Shown here piece by piece: positions 26,358 to 35,054 of a stretch of DNA of 64,000 bases; the first letter of the stretch is position 1; each line of letters begins with the position of its first letter. Both the position numbers and the translations under genes were made by a program. This stretch comes from Bin34 sp965219935 (GTDB taxonomy: Bacteria; Chloroflexota; Anaerolineae; Caldilineales; Caldilineaceae), in NCBI GenBank assembly GCA_965219935.1, contig CBDCOU010000003.1, positions 2,728,001 through 2,792,000 of the forward strand, given 5' to 3'. The notes under the pieces were generated by a model. The model was not told the DNA's origin, did not search any database, and saw only the letters and a list, made by a program, of their open reading frames with translations.

Positions 26358-27646
26358 AGGCACACGGCCCCACAGTCCTGTCGCGGCCAGCCCCGTGGCT
26401 GGCGGCCGTCCTGTCGCTGGCCGCGGCCCTCATCCTCCAGGGGTGTTCCCAGCCCGGCGCGCCGGCCGGACCAACCCCAACCCCGCAACCTGCGCCGACC
26501 CCGGTAGCCGTCCCGGTCGCCGAAGCCGACGCGTCCACGGACATCGATCCCGGTATTTCCCCCGACCGCATCCTGTTCGGCCAGTCGGCCGCCTTCAGCG
26601 GTCCCGCCCAGGAACTGGGCAAGAACATGAAGATTGGGATCGAGGCGGCATTCCAGGAAATCAACCAGGATGGCGGCGTATTCGGCCGCCGCCTGGAACT
26701 CCTTTCCCTCGACGACGCCTACGAACCGGAAGCCGCCATCTCGAATACCAAGCAGTTGATCGAGGACGAGGCGGTGTTCGCCTTGATCGGAGCGGTAGGC
26801 ACACCCACGTCGCGATCCGCCCTGCCGGTGGCCCGGGATGCCGGGGTCCCCTATATCGCACCGTTTACCGGTGCGGGTTTCCTGCGCCTGCAAGAGTGGG
26901 ACAACGTGCTCAACCTGCGCGCCTCCTACAACCAGGAAACCGAGGAGATGGTCAAGCAGTTGGTGGATGTTCTCGGCCTGTCACGCATCGGCATCGTCTA
27001 CCAGGACGATTCGTACGGTCAGGCGGGCTATCACGGCACCGTCACAGCCCTCGCCAAACGCAACAAGAAGCCGGCGGCAATCGGTGTGTATCCGCGCAAC
27101 ACCACTGCGGTCAAAACCGGCTTGGTCGACTTGCAACGGGGCAATCCCGAAGCCGTCATCATCATTGGAGCCTATGAACCGGTCGCGAACCTCATTGCCT
27201 GGGCGCGGCGCATCGGCATGGACGCGGTCTTCGTCAACATTTCCTTCGTCGGCAGCAACGCCTTGGCCCAAGAGTTGAACCGGGACGGTGAAGGCGTGTT
27301 CGTGACACAGGTGGTGCCCTTCCCAACCGACGCTTCGTTGCCGATCACGGCTGCCTACCATCAGGCGCTGGCCGACTTTGCCCCGGAGGTGGAACCCGGT
27401 TTCGTTTCCTTTGAAGGCTACCTGGCCGGACGCATGACGGTTGAGGCCTTGCGGCGCTGCGGGATTGACGTCACCAGGGAATGTTTCCTCTGGGCGTTCA
27501 AATTCGGCACCACGATGGACTTGGGCGGATTCAGCCTGGTCTTCGGACCCTGGGACAACCAGGGTTCCGATGCGGTCTTCCTGACCGTGATCGGACCCGA
27601 CGGGCAATACCTTCCGGTTGACTCATTCCAAGTGGCGGATCCATGA
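26354..27646 (+). CDS. Branched-chain amino acid-type ligand-binding lipoprotein (Peripla_BP_6)
   Basis: 430 residues. A signal peptide with lipobox (LSLAAALILQGC) is followed by a Pro/Thr linker, then a LivJ-like type I binding fold: ILFGQSAAFSGPAQELGKNM, LISLDD-like LLSLDDAYEPEAAISNTKQL, IGAVGTPTSRSALPVA, and IVYQDDSYGQAGYHG. No LivHMGF transport genes are linked; instead it is overlapped at both ends (ATGA) by an RsbW-like kinase and a histidine kinase. It therefore probably acts as the extracytoplasmic ligand sensor for the kinase rather than as a transport component (inference). Confidence 0.9.
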   Translation: MKAHGPTVLSRPAPWLAAVLSLAAALILQGCSQPGAPAGPTPTPQPAPTPVAVPVAEADASTDIDPGISPDRILFGQSAAFSGPAQELGKNMKIGIEAAFQEINQDGGVFGRRLELLSLDDAYEPEAAISNTKQLIEDEAVFALIGAVGTPTSRSALPVARDAGVPYIAPFTGAGFLRLQEWDNVLNLRASYNQETEEMVKQLVDVLGLSRIGIVYQDDSYGQAGYHGTVTALAKRNKKPAAIGVYPRNTTAVKTGLVDLQRGNPEAVIIIGAYEPVANLIAWARRIGMDAVFVNISFVGSNALAQELNRDGEGVFVTQVVPFPTDASLPITAAYHQALADFAPEVEPGFVSFEGYLAGRMTVEALRRCGIDVTRECFLWAFKFGTTMDLGGFSLVFGPWDNQGSDAVFLTVIGPDGQYLPVDSFQVADP

Positions 27647-29799
27647 ACACCCTGTTCCGCAGCCTGCGACGGCTCGGTACCCGGCTCTATCTGGGCCTCG
27701 GGGGCGCCGTCCTGCTCACGGTTGTGGCCAGTCTTGTCGGTTGGTTTTCCTTCCACCGGGTTGGCCTGCTTCAGGATGTCGTCAACAACGAAAGCATCCC
27801 GGACATGGGCGCGGCGGTGCGTGCTGCCCAACAAAGTGGTTCACTAGTTGCCCAAGCACCGCTCCTGACTGCGGCCACCGTCGACAACCTCCCGCAAATC
27901 AAGGCCGACATCGCCCGGGAACGGGACGCCTTTGAGCAGCAACTTTCAGCCATCCGCGCTGCCGGCGACATTGGGGAGGAAGACTACTTCGCCGCCATTC
28001 AGGCCAATGCCCAGACACTGATAGCCAACATTGGCATCATCGAGCAGGAAGTGGACGACCGGTTTCTGCTTCTGGAACGGGCCGATGTGGACAAGGCCGA
28101 CTTGGCCAGCCTCCAGGTCGGCCTCGAATCCGCCCTGGTGGAAGCCCTCGACGATCAACTGTTCTTTCTCCTAACCGGCTACCGCGCCCTGAACGCTCCG
28201 CCCGCAGCGCGCGATTTGCATCTGAACGAGATTCAGATTACCCGGTACCGGCACCTGACCGACCTTCAGTCCAACGCGAGCCTGGCCATCCAGGATCTGG
28301 CCAACGCCTTCGCCGTCACCGAGGCGGCCAGGCTGGAGCCGCTGCGGGAGCGCTCGGAAGCCACCCGGCGGCGCATTGACCGCAGCCTGCAGGCCCTCGG
28401 TCAGAGCGATCCGACCAGCCTGCAGGTGTCGCCCATGTTCGACAGGCTGTTCGAGCTTGCCCTGGGCGAGGACACCGGATTTGCCCTCGTAGCCGAAATC
28501 ATTGGGAGCGACAACCGCCAGGCGGCCCTGCTGGAAACGAACCAGGAACTGGGTGTGGCCCTCCTGTCGGCGGTGGAGGACCTGGTACTGGACAGGGGCA
28601 GCCAAGCCCGCACGGCCAGCGCCATGTCGACCCTCGCCATTGCCACCGGTCGCACGCTCCTGCTGGTGTTGATCGTCGTCAGCATCGTGGGCGCCCTGCT
28701 GATCGCCTGGCTGTTCGTGGGCCGGCTCCTGCTGCGGCGACTGGCGATCCTGTCGCGGCGCATGCGCCGCATGGCCGACGGCGACCTGGAGGGCGAAGTC
28801 GACATCAGCGGGGCCGACGAGATTGCCGACATGGCCGCCGCCCTCGAAGTCTTTCGCCGCCACGCCCTGGAGGTTCAGCGGCTGAACCTGGTGGAGAAGC
28901 TGGCCGAGGAACTGCAGGGCAAGAACGACCAGCTGGAACAGGTACTGGCCGAACTGGAGAAGGCGCAGGACCAGGTGATCACGCAGGAGAAGCTGGCAGC
29001 CCTGGGTGAACTGACCGCCGGCGTGGCCCACGAAATCCGCAACCCCCTGAACTTCGTCAAGAACTTCTCCGAGGTCTCCGAGGAGCTGCTGGACGAGATG
29101 CAGGAGGAACTTCAGGATCTGCTGACGGACGCGGAGGTCCCCGAAGAGGATGATCGTCCGGGCTACCTGGAGGAACTCAACGGCGACCTGACCGACAACC
29201 TGAAGCGCATTCGGCAGCACGCGGACCGGGCCAACGGGATCGTGGAAAGCATGCTGCGCATGGGCCGCGACACCGGCGAATGGGTCAAGATCGACATCAA
29301 CAACATCGTGGACGAGCACACGCGCCTGGCCTTCCACAGTGCGCGGGCCAAGGATCCCGACTTCCAACTCCACATGGAAATGGACCTCAACCCGGATCTG
29401 CCGGACGTGGAGGTCGTCCCGCAGAACCTGGGCCGCGTGTTCCTGAACATGGTCAGCAATGCCTGCCACGCGACCAATCTGCGCCGTGTGGAGGCACAGA
29501 CAACCAACCAGATTTACATGCCGACGCTCAAGGTATCCACTTGGCTGGAGGGAGACCGCGTCGCCATTCGGATGCACGACAACGGCACCGGGATGCCCGA
29601 CGAGGTGAAGGAGAAGATTTTCAACCCCTTCTTCACCACGAAACCGACCAACGAGGGGACCGGCCTGGGCCTGGCCCTCTCCAGCGACATCGTGCGGGGC
29701 CACGGAGGCACCATCGAGGTCGAGTCCGAGCCGGGCGAGTTCACGGAAATGACCGTGCGACTGCCCCTGGTCCAACCTGCCGGCACCGCCGCCGGCTGA
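27643..29799 (+). CDS. Membrane sensor histidine kinase
   Basis: 718 residues. TM1 is at about 15-37, followed by a ~300-residue helical periplasmic sensor region (four-helix-bundle-like, with QQSGSLVAQAPLLTAAT) and TM2 at about 337-359 (LLLVLIVVSIVGALLIAWLF). A HAMP domain spans about 360-412, then a coiled coil rich in Glu/Leu. The DHp domain carries H463 in GVAHEIRNPLNF, and HATPase_c carries NMVSNACHA (N-box), DNGTGMPDE, FFTTKP and GTGLGLALSS. It overlaps the binding lipoprotein gene by 4 bp. The probable phospho-acceptor is the receiver-PP2C protein three genes upstream. Confidence 0.94.
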   Translation: MNTLFRSLRRLGTRLYLGLGGAVLLTVVASLVGWFSFHRVGLLQDVVNNESIPDMGAAVRAAQQSGSLVAQAPLLTAATVDNLPQIKADIARERDAFEQQLSAIRAAGDIGEEDYFAAIQANAQTLIANIGIIEQEVDDRFLLLERADVDKADLASLQVGLESALVEALDDQLFFLLTGYRALNAPPAARDLHLNEIQITRYRHLTDLQSNASLAIQDLANAFAVTEAARLEPLRERSEATRRRIDRSLQALGQSDPTSLQVSPMFDRLFELALGEDTGFALVAEIIGSDNRQAALLETNQELGVALLSAVEDLVLDRGSQARTASAMSTLAIATGRTLLLVLIVVSIVGALLIAWLFVGRLLLRRLAILSRRMRRMADGDLEGEVDISGADEIADMAAALEVFRRHALEVQRLNLVEKLAEELQGKNDQLEQVLAELEKAQDQVITQEKLAALGELTAGVAHEIRNPLNFVKNFSEVSEELLDEMQEELQDLLTDAEVPEEDDRPGYLEELNGDLTDNLKRIRQHADRANGIVESMLRMGRDTGEWVKIDINNIVDEHTRLAFHSARAKDPDFQLHMEMDLNPDLPDVEVVPQNLGRVFLNMVSNACHATNLRRVEAQTTNQIYMPTLKVSTWLEGDRVAIRMHDNGTGMPDEVKEKIFNPFFTTKPTNEGTGLGLALSSDIVRGHGGTIEVESEPGEFTEMTVRLPLVQPAGTAAG

Positions 29800-29821
29800 G
29801 GCCCGCAGCACACCAACGGTA

Positions 29822-30262
29822 CCGCCACCGCGTAGGCCACCGCGAAGATGGCCGTCGCCGCCAGGGCCATGGCCGGGCCGGAGGCCACATGCGGGTGGTA
29901 GGAGCGTACAGGCCCACCACCGCCGTCGATGCGCCAAACCCCGCACTCGGGATCATGGCATGCTCAAACATGCGGGTCGCCGGCAGTGCGGCCGCAGCAG
30001 GGGTGATGAGCAGTGAGATGACCAGAATGATGCCCACGGCCTGCAATACCAGAAACAGGTGGTCCAGCCCGTACGGAACCGCTGTCACCACCACGGTCAG
30101 AAGCACAGTCACCACCATGTCCACCTGCGCAACACCCAGCACCTGGCCCAGCAGGAGATCTTCCAAATTGAGACGGACGTGGCGCACCAAGGACAGAAGC
30201 GCCATACCCCAAGGCAAACAAACCGGCGAGAAGGATGCCGATGGTGATGTCGACACTGAGCT
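29822..30262 (-). pseudogene. Decayed znuB-like metal permease copy
   Basis: Minus-strand translation in three frames matches the intact permease at 37121-37945. It runs from LSVDITIGILLAGLFALG, through LVRHVRLNLEDLLLGQVLG and LQAVGIILVISLLITPAAAA, to SGPAMALAATAIFAVAYAVA. Frameshifts separate the parts; the N-terminal third is missing, and two internal segments present in the intact copy are deleted. It lies just beyond the end of the Nik-like operon. Recent enough to remain highly similar, clearly non-functional. Confidence 0.85.
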
Positions 30263-30600
30263 GGACACTGACATCAAGTTGTCCAAAGTCCAGCTTAGCC
30301 GAAGAAAGCTCAGGCTGCCCCAAGTCCTGCGATCACGTCAGGCAGCTTCTGGCTGCAGGATGGACAAAGGAAGCAGTACACCCCCATGATCCTGCAGGGG
30401 ATGGCCGAAACTGCCGGTACGGCACGACCAGCCCCAAATCACGCCCCAAAGCCGTTAAACAGTGCCCCACCGGCGAACGCCAACGCCAATTCAAGCCAGT
30501 CCGCACTGCCACAAGATTAGTTGCCGCGAGTAATTCGACCAGCGCTGCAAGACCGGACCCTGGTATCTGCGCGGTCTGTCACGCCCCGCCACAGTCCCCG
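30263..30600. other. Intergenic debris between the znuB remnant and the Nik-like operon
   Basis: 340 bp without a recognised gene. It may include decayed sequence from the lost part of the znuB copy, but I cannot align it convincingly. No terminator-like hairpin with a T-run is seen after the last Nik-like gene. Confidence 0.35.
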
Positions 30601-31509
30601 TCAGTCAGCCCCTTGAACGCTCGGTATGGGATCCAGCAGGTCGCGCAGGCCGTCACCGAGCAGGTTGAACCCCAGCACCGCGACGAAGATGGCCGCCCCC
30701 GGCAATAGCAACAGGCGCGGTGCGGTCTGCAAAAAGGGGCGGGCGTCGTTGAGCATGGCGCCCCACTCCGGCGTGGGCGGCTGCGCTCCAAGTCCCAGGA
30801 AGCTGAGACCCGCGATGCCCAGGATAATCCAGCCAACATCCAGGGAGGCTATGACGATGATCGGACCGATGATATTCGGCCCGATGTGCCGGAGGAAAAT
30901 GCGCAGGTGGCTGGCCCCGACAGCCCGCGCCGCTGTTACATACTCCACATTTCGCGTCCCCAGGGTAATCCCGCGAATGATGCGGGCGTGGCCCACCCAC
31001 CACACGGCACCGGCGGCCAGCAGCACGTTGAACAGACCGGGGCCCAAAGCTCCCGCCACGGCCAGCGCCAGAATCAGCGAAGGAAAGGCCAGCAGTAGGT
31101 CCACAACCCCCATCAACACCGTGTCGATCCAGCCGCCGTTGTAACCGGAAACTATGCCCACCGCCAGCGCGATGGTCATGCTTAGAACCAGCGTGGCGGC
31201 GGCGGCCAGCAGGGTCATGCGGGCACCGTGGACGATGCGGCTGAAGGTGTCTCGGCCCAGATGGTCGGTGCCCAGAGGGTTTTCCATGGACGGCGATTGC
31301 AGTCTATGAGACAGGCTGATTTGCGTTGGGTCATCCAAGGGAAGCCAGGGCGCCACCAGTCCCGCCAGCAGCAGGGACACCACCAAGAGCAGTCCCAAGG
31401 CGGTCCCCGGCTCCCGCAGCAGCCCGGCCCACTGCCCGCGCCGCCGGGAGCCGCCGTGGATGAAGGTCAAGGGGAGGCGTTCCATGGCCTTTGCAGTACC
31501 GCCCGTCAT
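30601..31509 (-). CDS. Nickel/peptide ABC transporter permease, NikC/DppC type
   Basis: 302 residues with NPLGTDHLGRDTFSRIVHGA, an EAA loop (EYVTAARAVGASHLRIFLRH), AGLSFLGLGAQPPTPEWG, and GFNLLGDGLRDLLDP. The IVHGARMTLLAA and PTPEWGAMLNDARPFLQTAP features resemble NikC more than DppC. It is the last gene of a three-gene minus-strand operon (binding protein, NikB-type, NikC-type) without ATPase genes. Metal transport is inferred from the shared leader with the divergent zinc operon. Confidence 0.92.
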   Translation of the reverse strand: MTGGTAKAMERLPLTFIHGGSRRRGQWAGLLREPGTALGLLLVVSLLLAGLVAPWLPLDDPTQISLSHRLQSPSMENPLGTDHLGRDTFSRIVHGARMTLLAAAATLVLSMTIALAVGIVSGYNGGWIDTVLMGVVDLLLAFPSLILALAVAGALGPGLFNVLLAAGAVWWVGHARIIRGITLGTRNVEYVTAARAVGASHLRIFLRHIGPNIIGPIIVIASLDVGWIILGIAGLSFLGLGAQPPTPEWGAMLNDARPFLQTAPRLLLLPGAAIFVAVLGFNLLGDGLRDLLDPIPSVQGAD

Positions 31510-31515
31510 TGGCTG

Positions 31516-32463
31516 CTACATCTCGCCTTGACTGAAGCGCAAGCTCGGGTCGGCGATGCGCAGGGCAATATCAGCTGCCAGGTTGACCAGCAGCACGACC
31601 ACGACAATGTAAGTTACGAACCCCTGTACCACAGGGTAGTCCCGGGTCAGCGCCGCGCCCACTATCAACTGCCCCAAACCCGGCCAAGTGAAGATGGTCT
31701 CCACTATGACGGCACCGCTCAGCAGGTAGCCCAGGTTCACCCCGGTGGCTCCAATGGCCGGCAGCAGTGCGTTGCGCAGGACGTGCCCGGTGACGACGGT
31801 CTGTTCGGACAGTCCCTTGGCCCGCGCCGTGCGGATGTAGTCCTGCCCCAGTGTCTCCAACATGCTGGCACGTATCAGCCGCATCAGTTGAGCCATGGGT
31901 GCGAGGGAGAGGGCGATGGCCGGAAGTACGACTTGGGCAGCTGAACCGTAGCCCAAGGCCGGCAGCCAGGACAATCTCACCGCAAACAGGATGATCAGTC
32001 CGAAGGCCAAGGCGTAGGATGGCGCCGCGGCGCCCACCAGTGCGGCCAAGCGTGCGATGGCATCCACCATGCTGCCCCGTCGCAGTGCGGACAGGATGCC
32101 CATGGGCACGGCTACCAGCAACGCCAAGCCCAAAGCAACCGCCGTGAGCAGGGCCGTCGGGACGGTGCGGCGGACCAACTGAGCGGCCACGGGCCGCTCG
32201 GTCACGTAGGAGAGGCCCATGTCGCCCGCCAACACCCGGGACATCCAGCGAGCATATTGCACCGGCAGGGGAGCGTCCAACCCCAGCTCGGCGCGCATCG
32301 CTGCCACTGCGGCCGGGCTGGGCGTCTCGATGGGGTTGCGCTGGTGCAGGACCATCTCGGCAGGATCGCCCGGTGCCAGATTCAGCAGGGCGAAGCTGGC
32401 GGCCGAGATGCCCAGGAGCATCAGCGGCAGCGTGACCAACCTTCGGAGCAGGTATGCTCCCAT
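31516..32463 (-). CDS. Nickel/peptide ABC transporter permease, NikB/DppB type
   Basis: 315 residues starting MGAYLLRRLVTLPLMLLGIS, the DppB/NikB N-terminal helix. It shows FALLNLAPGDPAEMVL, an EAA loop (DYIRTARAKGLSEQTVVTGH), and the C-terminal LAADIALRIADPSLRFSQ. Six bases separate it from the NikC-type gene, and 30 bases from the binding-protein gene upstream. Confidence 0.93.
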   Translation of the reverse strand: MGAYLLRRLVTLPLMLLGISAASFALLNLAPGDPAEMVLHQRNPIETPSPAAVAAMRAELGLDAPLPVQYARWMSRVLAGDMGLSYVTERPVAAQLVRRTVPTALLTAVALGLALLVAVPMGILSALRRGSMVDAIARLAALVGAAAPSYALAFGLIILFAVRLSWLPALGYGSAAQVVLPAIALSLAPMAQLMRLIRASMLETLGQDYIRTARAKGLSEQTVVTGHVLRNALLPAIGATGVNLGYLLSGAVIVETIFTWPGLGQLIVGAALTRDYPVVQGFVTYIVVVVLLVNLAADIALRIADPSLRFSQGEM

Positions 32464-32493
32464 GCCGGAGGGCCTATATCCGTACCCGTTGGC

Positions 32494-34110
32494 TCACTCG
32501 CTCAGTCCGACGCGGTGGTTGAAGAAATAGTGGGACGTTGGATGGGCCTCGAAATCGGTGACCCGGTCACTGATGCCGTACACATGATTTACATGCGCCA
32601 CCGGTAAAAATGCGGCTTCTGCGGTGACCACCGCCAGGGCCTCGCAGGCTATCGCCTTTCGATCCTCCAGGTCGGTCACGGAGACGGAAGGAGCGATTAT
32701 GTCCACCAGGCGGGACGCGTCGTAGTTCCCATAGTTGTTGGTCCCGCTGCCGCTGGCGTCGCCCTTCAACCCGGCGAACTTGCTGATATTGAACACCGGG
32801 TCTCCCCCGCCTTGCACGACAGTGTTGTACCAGCCGAAGAGGTCCCATGCGGGTTCCTTGACCACCGACCATTCTGTTATGAGCACCTCGGCATCGATGC
32901 CCACCTCGGCCAGCATCGCCTGGGCGGCCTCAGCCATGATAGGCAACTGGAACCGCTCGGGATAACCGCCGATAACAATTTCCAGCGGCTGACCTGCCTT
33001 GTCCAGGATACCGTCGCCGTCGCGGTCGCTGTAGCCGGCCTGGGCCAGCAAATTACGGGCTTCGTCAGGATCGTAGCCCAGCGCGCTCACGCCGGGGCAG
33101 GACGTCAGGACTTCCGGGAGCAGCAGCTCAGCGAAAGATCCGGAGCCGGGAGGGGTAACCAGACCGGCGATGCTCTCCCGGTCAATGGCGTGGGCCACCG
33201 CCCGGCGCACCAGCGGGTCGGCCAGCGTACCGCGCTCGAAATTGACCCACCACAGGACCAGGGAGGTGCCGATGCCGGAGGTCTGGGTATGTGTGCCGGA
33301 GTGGGCGTTGATCGCCCGGGCGCCATCCGGTGATACGTTGACGGCAACGTCGATGTCCCCGGCCTGCAGGGCCAACTCCCGGCTGTTGGTGTCGGGAATG
33401 GCGACGTGATCGATGCCGGCCAGCGGAGGCGTACCATCCCAGTAGTCGTCATTGGCCACGCTGTAAAGGTATTCCTTCTGGACGTACGAGGTGGGAATGT
33501 ACGGTCCCGTCAGGGCGCGGGCAGCAATGAAATTGCCCTGGCCGGCGGCGGATGCCGCCGGCGCGTCGGTGATGGCGAGGGCAGGCAAGATCAACAGACC
33601 CGGCAGGGTGGGCTGTGGTACCGTCGTTTTGATGGTGATGGTTTGCCCGTCCTCGACCGTAATGGTGTCAACGGACAATGTATCGGCCGCCGCCGCCGAC
33701 AATCGGATAGCCCTCTCCAGGGATGCCTTCACCGCTTGTGCATCCATCACGTTCCCATTGTGGAACTTGACGCCCTTCCGGATTCCTATCCTCCAGGTCA
33801 AGGGGTCAATTTGAGTGGCTTCCGTTGCCAGCCACGGTTCGGGACTCAGGGTGGTTCCTGAAAGTCGGAACAAGGTCTCCGACATTCCCGATTGGGTGGA
33901 GACGTAGCCGCCCTCCACCGGGTCCAAGGGGCTGTCGAGCCAGATGACACCCGCCTTCAGGATGGGGCGTTCCCAATCATCAGGCGCCGCTGTCGATGCC
34001 GGCTCGCGCTCGGCGGTCGGGGCCGCTGGCATGGCACAGGCTGTCAGGGCACTGCCGATCACCATCAGGAGAACGGGAACAAGCCGGAAAATCGAACGCG
34101 GGACAGTCAT
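32494..34110 (-). CDS. Nickel/peptide ABC transporter substrate-binding lipoprotein
   Basis: 538 residues from ATG 34110, which has AGGAG at good spacing. The signal peptide with lipobox is SIFRLVPVLLMVIGSALTAC. SBP family 5 features include MSETLFRLSG, WRIGIRKGVKFHNGNVMDAQ, VRRAVAHAIDRESIAGL and the NYGNYD motif. The leader and signal-peptide coding sequence are nearly the same as those of the divergent znuA-like gene, which suggests common metal control. The ligand could be nickel, a metal chelate, or a peptide. Confidence 0.9.
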   Translation of the reverse strand: MTVPRSIFRLVPVLLMVIGSALTACAMPAAPTAEREPASTAAPDDWERPILKAGVIWLDSPLDPVEGGYVSTQSGMSETLFRLSGTTLSPEPWLATEATQIDPLTWRIGIRKGVKFHNGNVMDAQAVKASLERAIRLSAAAADTLSVDTITVEDGQTITIKTTVPQPTLPGLLILPALAITDAPAASAAGQGNFIAARALTGPYIPTSYVQKEYLYSVANDDYWDGTPPLAGIDHVAIPDTNSRELALQAGDIDVAVNVSPDGARAINAHSGTHTQTSGIGTSLVLWWVNFERGTLADPLVRRAVAHAIDRESIAGLVTPPGSGSFAELLLPEVLTSCPGVSALGYDPDEARNLLAQAGYSDRDGDGILDKAGQPLEIVIGGYPERFQLPIMAEAAQAMLAEVGIDAEVLITEWSVVKEPAWDLFGWYNTVVQGGGDPVFNISKFAGLKGDASGSGTNNYGNYDASRLVDIIAPSVSVTDLEDRKAIACEALAVVTAEAAFLPVAHVNHVYGISDRVTDFEAHPTSHYFFNHRVGLSE

Positions 34111-34139
34111 GGCGATGCTCCTAGGGCAACACTTCATTC

Positions 34140-34156
34140 GGTTATATTAATATACC
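34140..34156 (-). promoter_or_regulatory. AT-rich palindromic operator/promoter of the Nik-like operon
   Basis: GGTTATATTAATATACC contains the perfect 12-bp palindrome TATATTAATATA in an otherwise GC-rich region, 29 bp upstream of the binding-protein start. The same core recurs upstream of znuA (35011-35022). It overlaps a probable -10 box and is a good candidate for a Fur-family (Zur-type) or similar metalloregulator site; the regulator is not encoded in the window. Confidence 0.55.
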
Positions 34157-34159
34157 ATT

Positions 34160-35000
34160 CAGCTGGTTGGCTTCCTGCCAAGAACCGATGTGGGGGAGGG
34201 CAATCGCACTCTGATTTGACAGCGCCTTGAGCAGGTACCCGTCGTTCCAGCGGGCCTGCTGCACCGGGAGACCATCGCCAAGGGTGGCATCGCCGCCAGG
34301 AGCAGCAGGTTGGAGGGCCAGCCTGCGCAAAAGCGACATGTTGTGGGCGGCGTGGCCAGTATGGATGCGGCTTTCGTCCTCTTGAAAGGCCATGTTCAGG
34401 ACCCAGTGCAGACGGTTCTCAACACGCCAGTGGCTGCGCACGGCCCGCGCATCCGCCGACAGACTGGAGAGGTAGTAGAGAGTTTCCGAGACGGCCTGTT
34501 CACCCTGTCGCCGTTGGTCCCCGCTCAGGACCAGGCTGCGCAGGTCGGATCAGGCCTCGTCGGGGTCCACATACCGGGGGTTTCCAGTGTCCCCTGCGCC
34601 CGGCAGCGGCGCGTCTCAATGCGGCCGTGGTTCTTGTTCACGGTCTTGTGGCAGTCGTGGTCGCAACCCTCGAAACCCTCAGCCAGCTTGACGACGAAGG
34701 TCTCGGCCACGGCCTCGTGCAACTGCGACAGGGTTGCTCTGGAGCGACAGCACATAGTCGGTACCGCAGATGACGGTCAGGCTGCCTCCGGAGGACATTC
34801 TCCCGGCCATATGGCCGGGCTTGGGGCCAACGGGGAGCGTCGACTTCGGTAAACAGGGAAACCAGGGGGCGGAGGCGGTGTCGGCCATGGGGGAGCCGCC
34901 GAAACGGGATGCAACAGCCCATCCTACCCAGAGCCGGCACCACCCGATTTAATAACGTGAGTGTTCCCACGTCGATTCTTGGCAGGAAGCCAACCAACTG
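34160..35000 (-). mobile_element. ISAs1-family element, decayed, with terminal inverted repeats
   Basis: About 840 bp bounded by imperfect ~34-bp terminal inverted repeats (34160-34194 and 34966-35000; core GGTTGGCTTCCTGCCAAGAA). Minus-strand transposase fragments occupy it in several frames. The N-proximal part is VICGTDYVLSLQSNPVAVA; next comes QLHEAVAETFVVKLAEGFEG, then KTVNKNHGRIETRRCRA. The C-terminal part is RSHWRVENRLHWVLNMAFQE, then DESRIHTGHAAHNMSLLRR. This is the ISAs1 DDE pattern. Frameshifts make it inactive. It sits exactly between the divergent Nik-like and Znu operons. Confidence 0.85.
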
Positions 35001-35008
35001 TATGCTGT

Positions 35009-35024
35009 GCTATATTAATATACC
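35009..35024 (+). promoter_or_regulatory. AT-rich palindromic operator/promoter of the zinc operon
   Basis: GCTATATTAATATACC, with the same TATATTAATATA core as the Nik-like operon, 32 bp upstream of the znuA-like start. The downstream leader (GTGTTGCCCTAGGAGCATCG) is identical to that of the Nik-like operon. It is a likely shared metal-responsive operator overlapping the -10 region. Confidence 0.55.
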
Positions 35025-35054
35025 CTAGTCGAGTGTTGCCCTAGGAGCATCGCC

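Noticed and set aside
28171..29946. 591-codon minus-strand open frame
   Set aside because: Antisense to the histidine kinase gene; His/Gln/Val-rich text with no domain. GC-rich codon use keeps the frame open.
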